A stretch of DNA of 64,000 nucleotides from Macquaria australasica (taxonomy: Eukaryota; Chordata; Actinopteri; Centrarchiformes; Percichthyidae): NCBI GenBank assembly GCA_005408345.1, contig SEMN01000034.1:434001-498000 (forward strand). Reading direction: 5' to 3'. Positions 10,506-23,831 of the stretch are shown here, in pieces. How positions within the stretch are numbered: the first letter of the stretch is position 1; the number at the start of each line of letters is the position of its first letter. The position numbers and the translations under genes are program-made. The notes beneath the pieces were generated by a model that searched no databases, was not told the DNA's origin, and saw only the letters and a program-made list of their open reading frames with translations.

Positions 10506-13500
10506 CTGGAAATATGAAAGATAGTAAAAATGAGCATTAATGCAACAAAGAACATCACAATTTTATTGACCTTGCCGGGGCATTTTGATTCTGATGGATG
10601 AAAAAAAAATTCAAAAGATTCAAAAGAGCTATGTTAAAGGTGCCATTAACAAAAAAAAGTCACAATCACAACACCAGTCTCGCCTGATTCCAGACCTGCT
10701 GTGCTGTGCTGCTCACATCATACAGGTCTACTGTAGTGATAATTCACAGCGGATAAAAAACTCTAACGAGCCAATCAGAGCTTTGTGTTCAGGTAGAAAG
10801 AATGGGGACGTCATCTTCCTGTGCCAGAGCCACAAAAATAACTGCATCCGTGAAAAATAGCGACAGGAAAATTGCCGCAAAAATGGCCAAAAATGAACAG
10901 GTTGTTGTAATTCGACTTGCAGATAAAAGATAATAAGAACTGGCCATAAATCGGCATATCTTGTTGTGAAAAATGTTAAACGTTAACTGCTCCCTGTCAC
11001 CGCTACTCCAGCTAACACGTCAACAAAAAATGATTTTTGTTAGAACAATATTTAATAAAATACAACCCTCCCAAACAGAAATGTGCTAATCTAAACATAT
11101 CAGACTGAGAAATGTTGTGAAATGAAATGTCAATTCAGTCTGATTATCAATCGATAATCGAGCTATTTCATCTGACAAGCTCAAAAAATATAGAGAAATA
11201 GCGATTAAAACTCTAATATGGCATCAATATTAAAAACATGTTCTTACCGTTAAGATGTTGCATCTCCTGAGAAGCAGAAGTAGAATGAATGTTTATAATT
11301 TCACAGTGATAAAAGTGCTTACACAAGCTTTACAAATTTGTCACACCACAATAGTACTGACACAGAGCAAGCACACTAACAAAGACACCAACGGTTTTAG
11401 ACCACTAACCTGTACCTCCTATAGAAAGGGGCAGCTATGCCAATGTTAGAGGAGAGATAAACGTTTATCACACTTGCACATGTGTAGATAAAACAGGCCA
11501 AACAGCTTACAGCTGGTCATAGAGTTATACATGGACTGAAAGAGATCACACTGGACAATATTTACCACATCAGTTACATCGCCATTCGACTGTTGATCTT
11601 CGGTCTGTGGTCTCCTCCCTTATGAGATAAATTATCAAAAAACAAGATACACAAACATATTATTAAGAAGATACAAAAACAGCAATTAAATCTGAATGTT
11701 ACTTGAATTAAATGTGAACTGAACCTTTGGTATCATTACTGTATTTTGCCATTGTACAGAGAAACACAAGTGCCCTCTGCTGGTCCCATTAGAAATACTC
11801 ACGCTTATGTCTCCACCACAAGAACACGAACACAGCAACTGCTATGAGTAATGCAATTATGACAATTACGCTGAGTATTGCCCCTACATGATTTCCCCCT
11901 GAAACACAAAGATATGGACATTACATTTTTATTACAAATAAAATGATACAATTTCTGTCTATAAATGACATGGCAATATACTAATTGAAGCCATCATTAT
12001 TTAATTCAAACGCAATAATGCTAAACTAAACCATACCTTCAGTTTTGTCATTGCAGACTGTGTTGTTGTTGCCTGCACAGGCTACTTTGATGCCTTCATC
12101 ACCACATCTTGAACCAAAAGAAAAGCAAGTATGAGTGACAGACTGAATCGTGACAACAAAAATGAACCATCTTTATCTTATTTTCTTTATTCTGCTGGCA
12201 GTCTATGAGGACAAGGCAATCAATTGGTGACACTGTAAATCTTTTTTTAAATAAGCTACGCATACTGTACGTCTTCTAGTTTACAGATATTTGAAGGAGC
12301 AGAACTTACTTTTTACAGGGCTGGCAGAGTTTACAGGTTTCTGTGCCACTGCTGCAATAGTGATCCTTTTTACATCGACACTTAGTGTCCCTGGCAGGGG
12401 TGCAGGGTTCGTCCTCCTCTAGATTCTCTAAAAGGATAGTAAAACCACACAACTGACATTAGAGGGACTGACAGACCTTCACATTGCTTCAAACTGTACT
12501 TTTCTTAAAAACAAAAAAGTGACATATTGTGTTACTTGTATAACATAACAGTCTACATTTCGAGAAGCATTTAATATGGTGGTTGTATTAGATTACCAGG
12601 GTTTACTATACTGAATTCTCATAGATAAACTGAAATATTGCTCTTGATTCTTTTCATTTTGAAATCTGTTTTTCTCTCTGAGTGGAACTGATTGGGATTA
12701 GGAGTGCAACTACGGATTATTTTCATCATCAATTAATCTGACCATCATTTTTTGTTTAATCGCTTTATGTTTAGTTTAGAAAATGTCAGCAAATACTTAC
12801 GGTCTTTAAATTGATTTTTTTTCTCAGACTGGCCGATAGTCCAAAACCCAAAGATGTTTAAATTACGGTAACACAAAACAAAGAAAAGTAGCAAATCATG
12901 ACATTTGAGCTGCTGGATCCAAGGAAGGTTTGGCACATTTGCCAGATAATTTACTTAAACAATTAACTGATTATCAAAATTGTTTGCAGTGAATTTTCTG
13001 CCAAATGACTAATCAAGGCTAAAATGAGGCTGTGACTACACTTCACTCCTTTACTATAAGTGGAGACGATCAAATGCGCACATTTTAATTATATTGTTTT
13101 AGGTTTATAAAATTGTGCTGTTACAATTTAATAAGAACAGTGACTATGAAGAGTATTTAATGTGGATTGGTCACATCTGGCTGATCCGGTCAGTATAAGC
13201 AGAGATACTAATGCAATGTATAGGACTGGTGCATCAGAACTATCAGAGAATAATATTTTGTAATATATACACAGTTATGCAGAGCTTATAGGGTCATAGA
13301 TATCTTAAAGGCTTTGTTTGTATATTAGCTAGCGTGGCTTCCTCCTCATTTTGACATGTCAAAGTAGGAAAAGCACAGCTGGAAAGAATGAAATGAACGA
13401 TGGCTGAATTCCATTTAGCTGCTTCAGTTTCTGGGTCTTGGTATTGTGCAGTGCTGGCTTACTGGGACACTTGAAAGACCGAAGCCATCGCTGATGTTAT

Positions 13501-14962
13501 TAGTAACACCTGTCAAACTGTCTGCTGTGAAAAAGGTTTATTGCACCGAAAACGTCCTCTTTTGGAATTTTTACCAATTGTTTTGTTTTTGGTTTTACTG
13601 GATATAAAAGAAAGCGTCTATACCACTGGGGTGTGAGCAGGATGTGCAGCGATCACAGGACATCTGGTCATTAGGGTGACTGCTGTACGTCCCAGATTCA
13701 CAGGAGTCACACTGTCCATATTTTAGACTCGTAGTGCAGTGGTTCACCAGATGTAGACCTACAGTATGGAGACAGAGGCAGAAGAAAATGTTTTAATCGG
13801 TTTGGGCCAGCTTACGAAATACACACCCACACAGACAGCCACATGCAAACATATTCTTACAGTCACCTTTTCTGGCAAAACAGACACTAACAGTTTGAAA
13901 CGGCCATATTTCCCAATATGTTGTTAAAAACATTTCATGTTAACCTTCTGCAGTGACTAAAGGTTTCGCCTGTGTCCAACAGCACAAAAGTTTTCATTAC
14001 CCACCACAAAACGAATACATTATCCAGATGTTATTTAAGAACGATTTTCATTAGTTTCATGTGTAACCACTGACACTTACCAGCAGCACACAGGCAACAG
14101 TCCCTCCCGTCGTGCTTGTAGGTGCCATCTGTACACTGGCTTGCAGCTTTCTCTTCTGTTTGGGCTGAGGCAGGAGAAAAGGCCCTTGCGATAAGAAAGC
14201 GACAGAAAAACGACATACATAATTTCTGATTAGACCTCTGACTCTTTTATATTTATTTAATTATTTATTGGTTGCTTTTACTTAATTTTTATTATTTTGT
14301 GCTCAGTCTGTGATGTGTAGCCACTGTTTGTACTTTGTCAGCCTACCAAGTTGATATTGTAATGGCCATGCTTTGTTTAGGCTACTTAATAAAGGTATTT
14401 AAAAAAAAAAGAAAAAGGAAAACGAAAGTGAAAGTAAGTTTTACAACTCAATATATTGGCTAGAAGAAATAACTGATTATTACATTTGATAAATCGCCTA
14501 ACGTACGTATTGTCATCGACTGGCGTCTCATTCGTAACGGTTGGATTTTACGTAGAAGTTTGAACTCAGGTGTTGCGGCGAATTCTGTTACCCATCGATT
14601 TGTTGTCCCCCCCCCCCCCGATCCCCGCCTTAGGTGAAAAACCGCAAACAAGCGTCTTGTATGATACTTAACCTCAACCCAACCTTACACCTAACACTTA
14701 CCATTCATCTCTAATTCATTAATCGTTGGCGTTACCCTAAATTAAACACGTAACCCAAACCACGGAAACACTATCGAGGGGTAGGTTAAGTCAGCTGAAC
14801 AGACTTCGACACAACACCGACGATACAGCATGTAACGTCACTCGTCGCTCACAAACCTGATATCTGTGGTCTATGTAAAATCACTTACATTGACGCAAGG
14901 ACGGAGAACGAAACAAAGACGATAAAGCCCGTAGGAAACTTGTTTGAATCTGCTGCCATCAT
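10228..14962 (-). CDS. fas: fas, death receptor (TNFRSF6/CD95), ten coding exons
   Basis: Joined minus-strand exons: 14962-14889, 14736-14702, 14164-14081, 13758-13624, 12427-12310, 12107-12037, 11898-11803, 11618-11566, 11266-11248 and 10505-10228. They total 963 nt, 320 aa, with consistent phase at every junction. The protein has a short signal peptide (GFIVFVSFSVLAS), cysteine-rich TNF-receptor repeats from about residue 47 (CTDGTYKHDGRDCCLC) to about 169, one transmembrane helix (about 178-201, followed by WWRHK), and a C-terminal death domain (about 229-310). Family role: on Fas-ligand binding at the cell surface the death domain recruits FADD and caspase-8, starting apoptosis. Mammalian FAS is about 335 aa with nine exons. 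The extra 35-nt second exon is my inference; it is needed to keep frame between exon 1 and the first cysteine-rich exon. Next to ch25h, as in mammals. Confidence 0.9.
11803..11898 (-). CDS. fas: fas transmembrane exon (96 nt, symmetric phase 1)
   Basis: Encodes GNHVGAILSVIVIIALLIAV and the rest of the helix up to the WWRHK stop-transfer signal. The length is divisible by three and both flanks are phase 1, so skipping it keeps the frame and would yield a soluble receptor. Confidence 0.88.
12699..13020 (+). repeat. GCTGCAAC/GATTAATCGATT dispersed repeat, copy 3 (fas intron)
   Basis: Begins GGAGTGCAACTACGGATTATTTTC and ends AACTGATTATCAAAATTG...GACTAATCAAGGCT. It lies in the intron between the fas exons at 12310-12427 and 13624-13758. 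Confidence 0.6.
14418..14435 (+). promoter_or_regulatory. Triple GAAA hexamer, interferon-regulatory-factor-type element in fas intron
   Basis: GAAAACGAAAGTGAAAGT contains three GAAA cores spaced exactly 6 bp, matching the ISRE/IRF consensus GAAANNGAAA. It sits about 0.5 kb inside fas, between the microexon and the first cysteine-rich exon. It follows a poly-A run, so chance derivation from A-rich sequence is possible. Confidence 0.4.
14702..14736 (-). CDS. fas: fas predicted 35-nt microexon 2
   Basis: Bounded by TTTAATTTAG acceptor and a GAATG|GTAAGT donor. Exon 1 (74 nt) leaves phase 2, and the first cysteine-rich exon needs phase 1. Adding these 35 nt restores the frame and reads VTPTINELEMN with no stop. 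No expression evidence is available to me; another exon could serve the same role. Confidence 0.55.
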
Positions 14963-16871
14963 GCCGTTATACTTTATACGTGTGTAACTCAACCTGAGCG
15001 TTTTACACTATCCGCCCTTTCCCGTTCTGTGCCTCCAACAGCGCAGGCGGGGGTTTATGTAGGGGAAGTTTTTTTCTTACTTTCTTTCTCAGTTACTGTC
15101 ACCAGTATGCATTGAGCAATTTTTAATATGTCTAACGTACAACATAGCCTGTGCATAAAAGTGTTCATTACAAAAATACAGTTCTATAGATTTTTTCACT
15201 GTTTGTACAGTTTCCATCTATGCAGCTGTAAGGAGTGAGAAGATGGTAGCCTATGTTTTGTTCATCTTCATGACAAATATACAATTGTTGTGTTTTGGAA
15301 ACCCCCACATTAACCAACTCTCTGGCGGTGGTTACAGCAGGGCTGTAGCCAGGATTTAAAAAATACTGTAGGCCTACTGAGATCACAAGTCCCTCCAACG
15401 CACTTCTCACCTCTCTGAGAAAGTTTGAACCACAAAACATAAAGAAGGTCTCTAAACACGAAGGTCAAAATGGTGTTTCAAAGCCCTTCCCCATGCTGCC
15501 TCTCCTGAAAACTGTAAACCTATGAGTTTAAAAGCACTGAAATCAGCTTATAAAATACCCACCAGTGTAAGTTTCTGTTGCTAAAACACATGACCTCAGT
15601 GAGCTCAGTAAGCTCTGGTTAACAGGACAATCAAACTCTCTCTCTCTATGGAAAAAAAATTACAGTGAATGGAAAGCTGCTTCATGGAAACATGGAAACA
15701 AAAACAGAATTAATACATTGGACGGCAAAAACAATTCTATAATTATTAAATTGTATTTTATTTATTCAATTTGTTATATAAGATGATTAATAAAGATGTA
15801 ACATTTCTATGGTTTGTAGATGCCATGCATAGCCTACTAAACTCACATTATGCCACTAGGAGGTGTTATTGCTCTTTGTTCAGTGTGATGGCTGCTAGGA
15901 ATTAGGAGCAGTTTGCTTCTATTGATGAGAGCCCATTAATAAAGTAAACTATTATTTCTTCTGGTGTAGTCACATATATTAAAATTAAGTATCGTTTAAA
16001 ACGTTCAATACAAACAGCTGATTTTAACTTTTTAAAATGAACATATCTGGCAGCGAAATACAGTATTCCTTACAAGTCAAAAGTCTTGATCTGTCAGAAT
16101 ACTGTAAGACAAATTGGTAAAATGACCAAATTACCAACAAAAACCACCCAACAGTGATTTAGCTTACCTGGCTGAATATGTTTTTAAATCATGGCCATAA
16201 TGTAATTGTGTTAACAGCACCCATGCTGTCGGGGTTACAGAGAAGTCGAAAGGTGATTTGTGAAAGTAAAGTTTAAAACGTGCAATTTTCGACCAGTTAG
16301 TGACTCATATCTGTGTTTTTCTGTTCCTGAACAGGAAATCGAACAAATAAAAATAAAAAATGTGATGCAGCTAAGCAAAGTACTGCACAGCTGGATAGCT
16401 GCCACCCTGATGACAGCTGTAAAAGAATGCTGAATAAAAGTACACTATGTATATATTCATATAGTATGCTTTATGAATCAATATCATTTAAACAGTCTTT
16501 GATTTGTAAATTTCTTGTGGAGTGAATTAATGAAGCTCTTAATGTGCTATACAAGTCATTTCTGTAGCAGGAAATCCTTTCTGTCTGTGCCACTAACAAA
16601 TGAATGCCTCACCCCCAGCCCACAGCGAAAAAACGCCATATTTGTTTGATCTCTGCCAAATGTAGTTAACAGCAGATTTATCTTTGTACAAAAGTAAAGA
16701 AAAAAGCATTTGGCTGGGGAATAAAAACTTAACTTGAAGGAGAACTCCTGTGGGATTTGGTTGTTTTTGCAAGTGTATCAAATTTCAGCCCTTTGTAGTC
16801 CCAGTGAGTCCCAGTGTCGGATTTGTACCAGTCTGCTGCCTGCTCATTTGGCCCACTTACAGAGTAAAATC

Positions 16872-16872
<1 letters not shown>

Positions 16873-16943
<71 letters not shown>
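16873..16943. repeat. (AC)n microsatellite, about 71 bp
   Basis: Uninterrupted AC dinucleotides. Confidence 0.97.
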
Positions 16944-16947
<4 letters not shown>

Positions 16948-19532
16948 TTGTAAAAATCATGAATTAATATTTTTAGCCGTGCAAGCAGCGTGGCTCTATG
17001 GATGGCAATGTCGGTCTTTCGGTCGGTCCGCCGCTTTGGAACTATTTCCATATATTCTCAGAGTTGAAACAGTCAGTGTGTACTGCATAGTCAAACCTGA
17101 AAAAGCAAGTAGACCATGCTGGATCAATGACAAAACAATGGCAATGCGTTTGGTTCTGCAGCTTTTTTCATCATTCATTATTTTATCAACAGATGTAACT
17201 CTTTACAAGATGGGTTAATACGTGTGAAAAGAGAAAAAACATCTCTTGAAGGACGGTAACATAATATGAACATTCATACAATTCAAATGTAGGAAGTAAA
17301 GCTGATGGCCTTCTCCCTCAGCTGCTAGCTTTGAGGATAAACAAGTGGATGAGTTGGACATGGTCTTCTTGGCACAAATGCATGTATTTTGGCGCCTCAT
17401 TCTCTGTTTTGAGTGGGCTAATGCTTAATGTATTAATAGCATATAAAACTGTTACCAATAGGCCATACTGAGAGCACCACTCTCCTCCACTCTACTGTAC
17501 TGCAACAAAACCAAATAGCTGCAAAACCACCACCAGAGAAGTGCAGCTCGTAGATTTCAGCTCTGTGGAAAGACATTATCATCCACGGCCAATGTGTTCC
17601 GCCTCCCATCGCCCCCAGGTCATATGCAGAATAAGGCAGAGTAATAGCTCCACTGAGATGGAGGGGAGGAAAAATAAAATAGAATAAGACAATGTTTTTG
17701 TTGTTTGGAGGAAGCTGCTGGAAGGGACCGTGTTGCAAAGCCTCCCCGGGGACAGAGAAGAAGAGGGAGGAGATGAGTCGGGGAAGCAGTAGGTAACAGC
17801 TCTTCTCTTTGGGTAAAAGAAGCAGCAGAAAGAAAGAGAGGAGACTTCAGTGGCTGTGATTGCTTCTGTAGGCTGAAGTTCATTAATGCTGTATTGCATT
17901 ATAGTGTGTCTCATAGATTTAGTTAACTATAGTCACGATGCACTGTGTCTTATTTTAGGAATGGGGTCACAACAGTGTTAACTCAAAACAACAAGCAAAG
18001 CAACACGTTTTTCCAGAAATTTTATTGCATGCATGTCAGTGCCACGTTTTGTACCAGCTGAAATATTTCCCCTTAAGTACACTATGCATTTGTTAATTTA
18101 AAATTTCATGCATGTTGTGGAAGAGTGCTTCGTATTTCATATTTACTTCCTTGAGGTTGAGCTTCTTCTTTAACTTGAGCTGTAGCACTTCTTTTATAGA
18201 GCCAAAGCTTTTAGGCCTACAGGTAGTAATCATAACCCATGAATGCACTGAGAGTGAATGTGAAAAGTATATTTCCAAAAGGGATTGGCTTTGCTCTTTC
18301 AATTCAGAGCAGCTATACTGCTGCAACTTTGACATTTAAACATAACCACCGTGACAGTTTTCACTTTTTCCGTCTTGAAGTGAATATTTGAAACATTCAC
18401 CTTCAAAAGAACCAGACTGACGGGATTCACAGTTTTGGTATTCAGTGCTCATGTTCAGGTGCTGAAACCGTGGCATTGGACGATGATAATTCAGGCAGGG
18501 ATATCTTTATTTGGGATATCTTGAATGCATGAAGAGTGAAAGAGGAAATAAGTAATGTGAGGCAAAAGCATATTTTGCTAACTGCTTTTCTGCCTTGCAA
18601 CCTGTGTCCAGTACAGAAGAAACTGGGACTGGTGGGGACAAACCTGGTGCTTCTTCACACACAGAACAGGAAGAGAGTCATGCTGCTCTTCAACTACAGG
18701 AAATAACCTCTGTGCTGATGACGCAGGTCTCAGGGGAACGTTCAGCAAGATCTGTAGGTCTGCAGCATACTGTACACTCTGTAACTGCATGAACGGCAGG
18801 GCTGTGCAAGGCCGTGCAACATGTTGCAGCACGTACACACACATTCACACGCTCAGTCACACAGTTTCTTTGAGTGCTGTTTTGTTCAATACATTAGAAG
18901 TAAGGATTGTGTTCATCAATAAATCGTCAACACTACAATAACTCCCTGTGTTTCTCTCCCTCAGCACCAGCTTACACACATGCACACAAACTAGATGAAA
19001 AGACGTAAATCTGTAAAGCTGCCACTAGACGATATGTCTGTGCAGAGCGATTTCCCCCCGCAACACGTCCAGCAGTCTGCCTAATTAGAGCCGAGCATAT
19101 CTGTGGGCAAGGGAGTCTGTGTCTGCACATGGAAGGGGGATTTGGCTGAGCGCATTCATTCACTGGGTCTGGTGGGGAAGACAATGGAGAGGAGTGCAGA
19201 TTGGATGTCTTGTTCTAAACTGTGCCGAGCGCTTTTCTCCAGCACAGAGGAAAGAAAAGAATAATGCCAGTTGAATATTCCATAGAGATGGATAGACAGA
19301 TTTATTGGGACTATTGGTATTGAAAAATCCAGTTAGGGACTTAATCAAAACAGAGCGGCAGCAGCGAGAGACTGAGCTGAGCCTGTAGGCCAGGCCAAAC
19401 TGATTCCAGCCCTGCCTGTCCTGTCCTTTACCTGTCCTCAGAGTGGGTCCACTCCAGTCATTTGTCTAAACCATTATGACCTCCAGGACAACCCTTCTCT
19501 CATTTCTGAGAGCAGAATATGTGAACATTATA

Positions 19533-20172
19533 CACCGATCAGCCATAACATTATGACCACTGACAGGTGAAGTGAAGAACATTGATTATCTCGTTACAAT
19601 GGCACCTGTCAGTGGGTGGGATATGTTACGCAGGAAGTGAACATTTTGTTCTCGAAGTTGATGTGTTGGAAGCAGGAAAAATGGGCAAGCGTAAGGATGT
19701 GAGCGACTTTGACAAGGGCCAAATTGTGATGGTTAGACGACTGGGTCAGAGCATCTCCACAACTACAGCTCTTGTGGGGTGTCCCCGGTTTGCAGTGGTC
19801 AGTACCTACCAAACGTGGTAGGAAAACCAGTGAACCGGTGACAGGGTCACCACCCCTGTGGTCCAATCCAACAGAAGAGCTACTGTAGCTCAAATTGCTG
19901 AAAAAGTTAATGCTGGTTCTGATAGAAAGGTGTCAGAACATACAGTGTATCGCAGTTTGTTGCATATGGGGCTGCGTAGCCACAGACCAGTCAGGGTGCC
20001 CATGCTGACCCCTGTCCACTGCTGATTTCCTCTTGTCTTGGTGCCAGATACCACAGCACACCTTCAGAGGTCTAGTGGAGTCCATGCCTCGATGAGTCAG
20101 GGATGTTTTGGCAGCAAAAGGGGGACCTACACAATATTAGACAGGTGGTCATAATGTTATGGCTGATGGGTG
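19533..20172 (+). mobile_element. Internally deleted Tc1/mariner-like transposon with TA target duplication
   Basis: A 640-bp element flanked by TA (19531-19532 and 20173-20174). The ends read CACCGATCAGCCATAACATT and, inverted, CACCCATCAGCCATAACATT, with matching sequence continuing through ATGACCAC. Inside, a decayed N-terminal transposase part is readable from about 19681: MGKRKDVSDFDKGQIVMVRR then LGQSIS, the helix-turn-helix DNA-binding region of Tc1-like enzymes. Further homologous pieces follow in shifted frames. The DDE catalytic region is missing, so the copy cannot mobilise itself. Full-length relatives are about 1.6 kb. Confidence 0.88.
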
Positions 20173-20990
20173 TATGTATGTGGTCCTCATAGTCCCTAAA
20201 CCTTGTGTGAACTGTAGCTGTGATCTACATCTGAAATTCCTAACAAGGGGTACTTGTTGGTATCGTAGATATAGGTATATCCACATATTGAGTCAACTGT
20301 AACACCTTAAAACTAACATAGTTAGCAAGCGAAACAGTTAACAAAAAGTAATAACTAAATAGTTAGCTAAAAGTACTGCATACATGGCTAAAACATCTAG
20401 CTTCTGCTAGTAGTAGTATAAATGCAAGTAGTATAAATGCAAACTTGACCAAAACTACCTAAAAATTGAAAGTTCAAGTGTATGAAAAAAATATTGTAAG
20501 AATATCCACTTTTATATAATTTGAGTGTTAACAACATCCACGATTTGGAACATGATGGGTGGTGTTGATGAAGGGTATAATATAGTGGGAGTATGACAGA
20601 AAAGGTCGGCAAACACTGATCTACATAGTTTGACTTTCAGTGAGCACATAACTTTGCCAAGGCTGCACAATTCTTTCACTTTGTCATTTTAATAACAGAA
20701 AATGTTCAGAAATGTTGCCTCTGCATATTAGCATCAAAAGACAGTGATGAACAATCACAGGATACATGCATCAGATTTCTTTCTTTTCAAGTGCAATAAT
20801 AGGCTACTTTTTTGAGATTTCACAACTTTTTCAGATATTCTAACAATCAGACAAACATAACCAACCAATAAATCTCGTGTAGCACATTCACTTTAGTGTG
20901 AATCCACTTTTCTAAGAGCACTGCAACATTTTACATGAATCTTTTCTTCACCCACACAGAAAGTAAAGTATGTGTAATCAAACGCGCGCA

Positions 20991-20994
<4 letters not shown>

Positions 20995-21084
<90 letters not shown>
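20995..21084. repeat. (CA)n microsatellite, about 90 bp, preceded by CGCG-rich start
   Basis: Pure CA run; the 5' flank CGCGCGCACGCGCACA shows CpG-containing variant units at one end. Confidence 0.97.
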
Positions 21085-21085
<1 letters not shown>

Positions 21086-22549
21086 CACTCATACACATGA
21101 ACACACAAAGCTATCACCTCCCACCCACCAGCCTGGAAAATATTAACCTTTTCATCTCACGTCACCTTTCTTCATGCATCACGCTCACACACATACAGAC
21201 ATGCCAGACTGCACACATGCACATTATGAACTGGTGTAAGTATACACAGATTCATACACACCAACACACAGACACACAAGTGGCTGCAGATATCTCAGAG
21301 GAGCTTCAGAGAATTCTGGGAGTGGAGAGTCATTTGGTTAAAGAGGACCAAACTGCAGGAAGTGAGAATCATTGACCCTCCCTTGTGACCGAATTTACAA
21401 TCTGTGCCTGAAATCAGTTGGAGGAAGAAAGAAAACAGAGAAAGTTAGCTGGAGAAGGAAATGTTTCAGCGTCTATAAATAGAAGGCCCACGTTTGAAAT
21501 GATTCTGAAAGGCATGCAGTCATTTATTATTCAGCTCATATTGCTCCATGTTTATCACATAGAATGAGTAAAAGAAACTTATACTTAGATGTATTTTCTG
21601 ACAATAGCAGATTTAAAACTAGTGATTGGTTTCACTGTGTATTTATGAAAGTACAAAGCCATGCAAAGTCTTTTAGGTAAATAAACTGATTTATGTGTGA
21701 TGGGTTTTAGTGCAGCATGACTTTTTGATATAATACAAACTTACACAATGTGCATCAGCATCAGCATGCAACCAAATAAAAGGGACAGAGAAGAGAAGCT
21801 TCAAACTGGCAGATCAAATACTGTATTTGCCAAAAAGTTGCTGCATCCCTGTAAAGCATAAATCAGTTGAGCTCCTCAAATGCAACACCAAGCAATATAA
21901 TTGTCTTAGATCAGCACCTATTTGCCATCTGCTTTGTGCACTGTCTGACTGTCCTCAGACAAAGGGGATTTAAAAATGCCTCTCAAATACTCTCTGAACC
22001 TTTATTTTAGGTTTTTAGCACAACCAACAATGACGATGGGAGGCAGCATTTGAGTGTGAGGCATTAACGAAAACAAACAGTATATTGTGAGCATGAAGAG
22101 AAGAAGCCTTTTGCATTGAAGAGGTACACGGGGCCTCATTCATAATTCAGAGGCGTCGCAGCGATATGAGAGAGGAGGACGCATCTGTCTGCATTACGCC
22201 AGCGTTGCCTCTGAGTTGCATCACCCTCCCGGGTGGTTCGTTTTTCGAGAGTTTAATACGCTCCCTATCAGTTGCGTTCTGGCTGTGGCTAATTTCAGCC
22301 TCAGATAAGAGCCTTTATTTGTCACCCAGCTCCTTTGCCCTGTCACACAGCCTAGAAGTGCCTTCTCTGTCTGAAATCTTTGAAGGAGTGCTGACTGGAT
22401 GAGCTGCTTGTTTGTCTATATGTTACTTGTGACTGTTCAGTGTACAGCATCACAAGTAAGGATATTATGAACCCTCAGTGCTAACTCGAAACCCATCCCC
22501 CACACACACGTATAGCTGTCTCCCCACACAAAGAGGGGCGCATGTGCCT

Positions 22550-22553
<4 letters not shown>

Positions 22554-22598
<45 letters not shown>
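22554..22598. repeat. (CA)n microsatellite
   Basis: About 45 bp of CA dinucleotides; a shorter CA run follows at about 22782-22803. Confidence 0.95.
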
Positions 22599-22599
<1 letters not shown>

Positions 22600-23786
22600 C
22601 TGGCTGCTGGTCTGTCTGACCTAGTTTATTTCTGTAGGCTGCTCTAATGGAGGGAGTGAGCGTGGTGTATTATCTGCCTGCATCTGATTTGCATTTCTGC
22701 CCTGTCACTGGCAGATGGCACCAGAGGTCGAGAGCAGAACTTTTTGGAGGCCCTCTAACACACACAACACATGCTGCACGTACACACACACACACACACA
22801 CACAAATGCACAGAAGCTTCACATTATCTGAAAAGCTGACTTACTGCATACTAAATGCACTTTAATTCAAGTAAAAACGAGTATTTTGTATGTAATACAG
22901 ACGTGCAGGTGTGTGTACACGTACTGTACGTATAGTGCATGCATGCAGAGCGGTGGAGAACCTTGTGTTCTGAACTGTAGCGTTTGGTTTACACACCCTC
23001 TGCTCTTGCACTGTTCATGCTTAATAGGAAGGAAGTGATGAATCACACTCACTTATTTGTGGTAGTGGTGAGTGTTCAAGTACAGATAGGGCCTCTTTTT
23101 CTCACTCCCTCTCTCTCTATCTCACACACACATAAATGCACACACACTCTCTCTCTAGAAATCACAGAGGAAGTGAACAGACATGAAACCTCAGCACTTT
23201 GTCATTTTCTATCTGATGGAAGTCTCTGTCATGGTTGAAATCATTCAGAAAGAACGTGATGTCGGGTTTATTGTGACACAAAAATGGTGTGTTTGCGTCT
23301 CCTCGCCATTGCATCAGGACACATAAGACAACACAGAGATGAGAGCAGATACTGTGCACCTTCTCTCTGTATGTGAGGCTTTTTATATTAAATCTGATCT
23401 AATCTGGCTCTGTATGTTGCAGAATAAATACACAGCGGCTTTAAGGTGTGTCCTCTTGTCCTGATTTACCTGACTCGTGCTGCAGCTCACACAGAAACAT
23501 CATCCCACCCAGCTGAGTGGCAATGTAACAGGTGGTGTGTATCCTCCATGTATGTGAATGCACTGACATTTATTCAAATATGTCAGCGTTTTAAATTTGC
23601 ACTTTAACATAGGCGTTGTTGTGCGCAGTGGAGAATGTAGGTATCCAAGCACACACACACACACTCACACTGTATTTGCGCACACATGCACATGCACACA
23701 CAAGCCATCAGTCTTTATTTGGAGACAGGAAACATCAGGGTGTGCTCTCACTCTCTTTACCTCTTTCTCTCTCTCTTTCACACAGC

Positions 23787-23787
<1 letters not shown>

Positions 23788-23829
<42 letters not shown>
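23788..23829. repeat. (CA)n microsatellite next to a CT-rich tract
   Basis: About 42 bp of CA, preceded by CTCTTTCTCTCTCTCTTTC. Confidence 0.95.

Positions 23830-23831
<2 letters not shown>

Noticed and set aside
15168..15440. Minus-strand open frame of 90 codons upstream of fas
   Set aside because: No recognised domain; composition resembles unique intergenic or old repeat DNA.
20935..21375. Open frames through the CA/TG arrays (long HTHT or CVCV runs)
   Set aside because: Produced by dinucleotide microsatellites, not coding.
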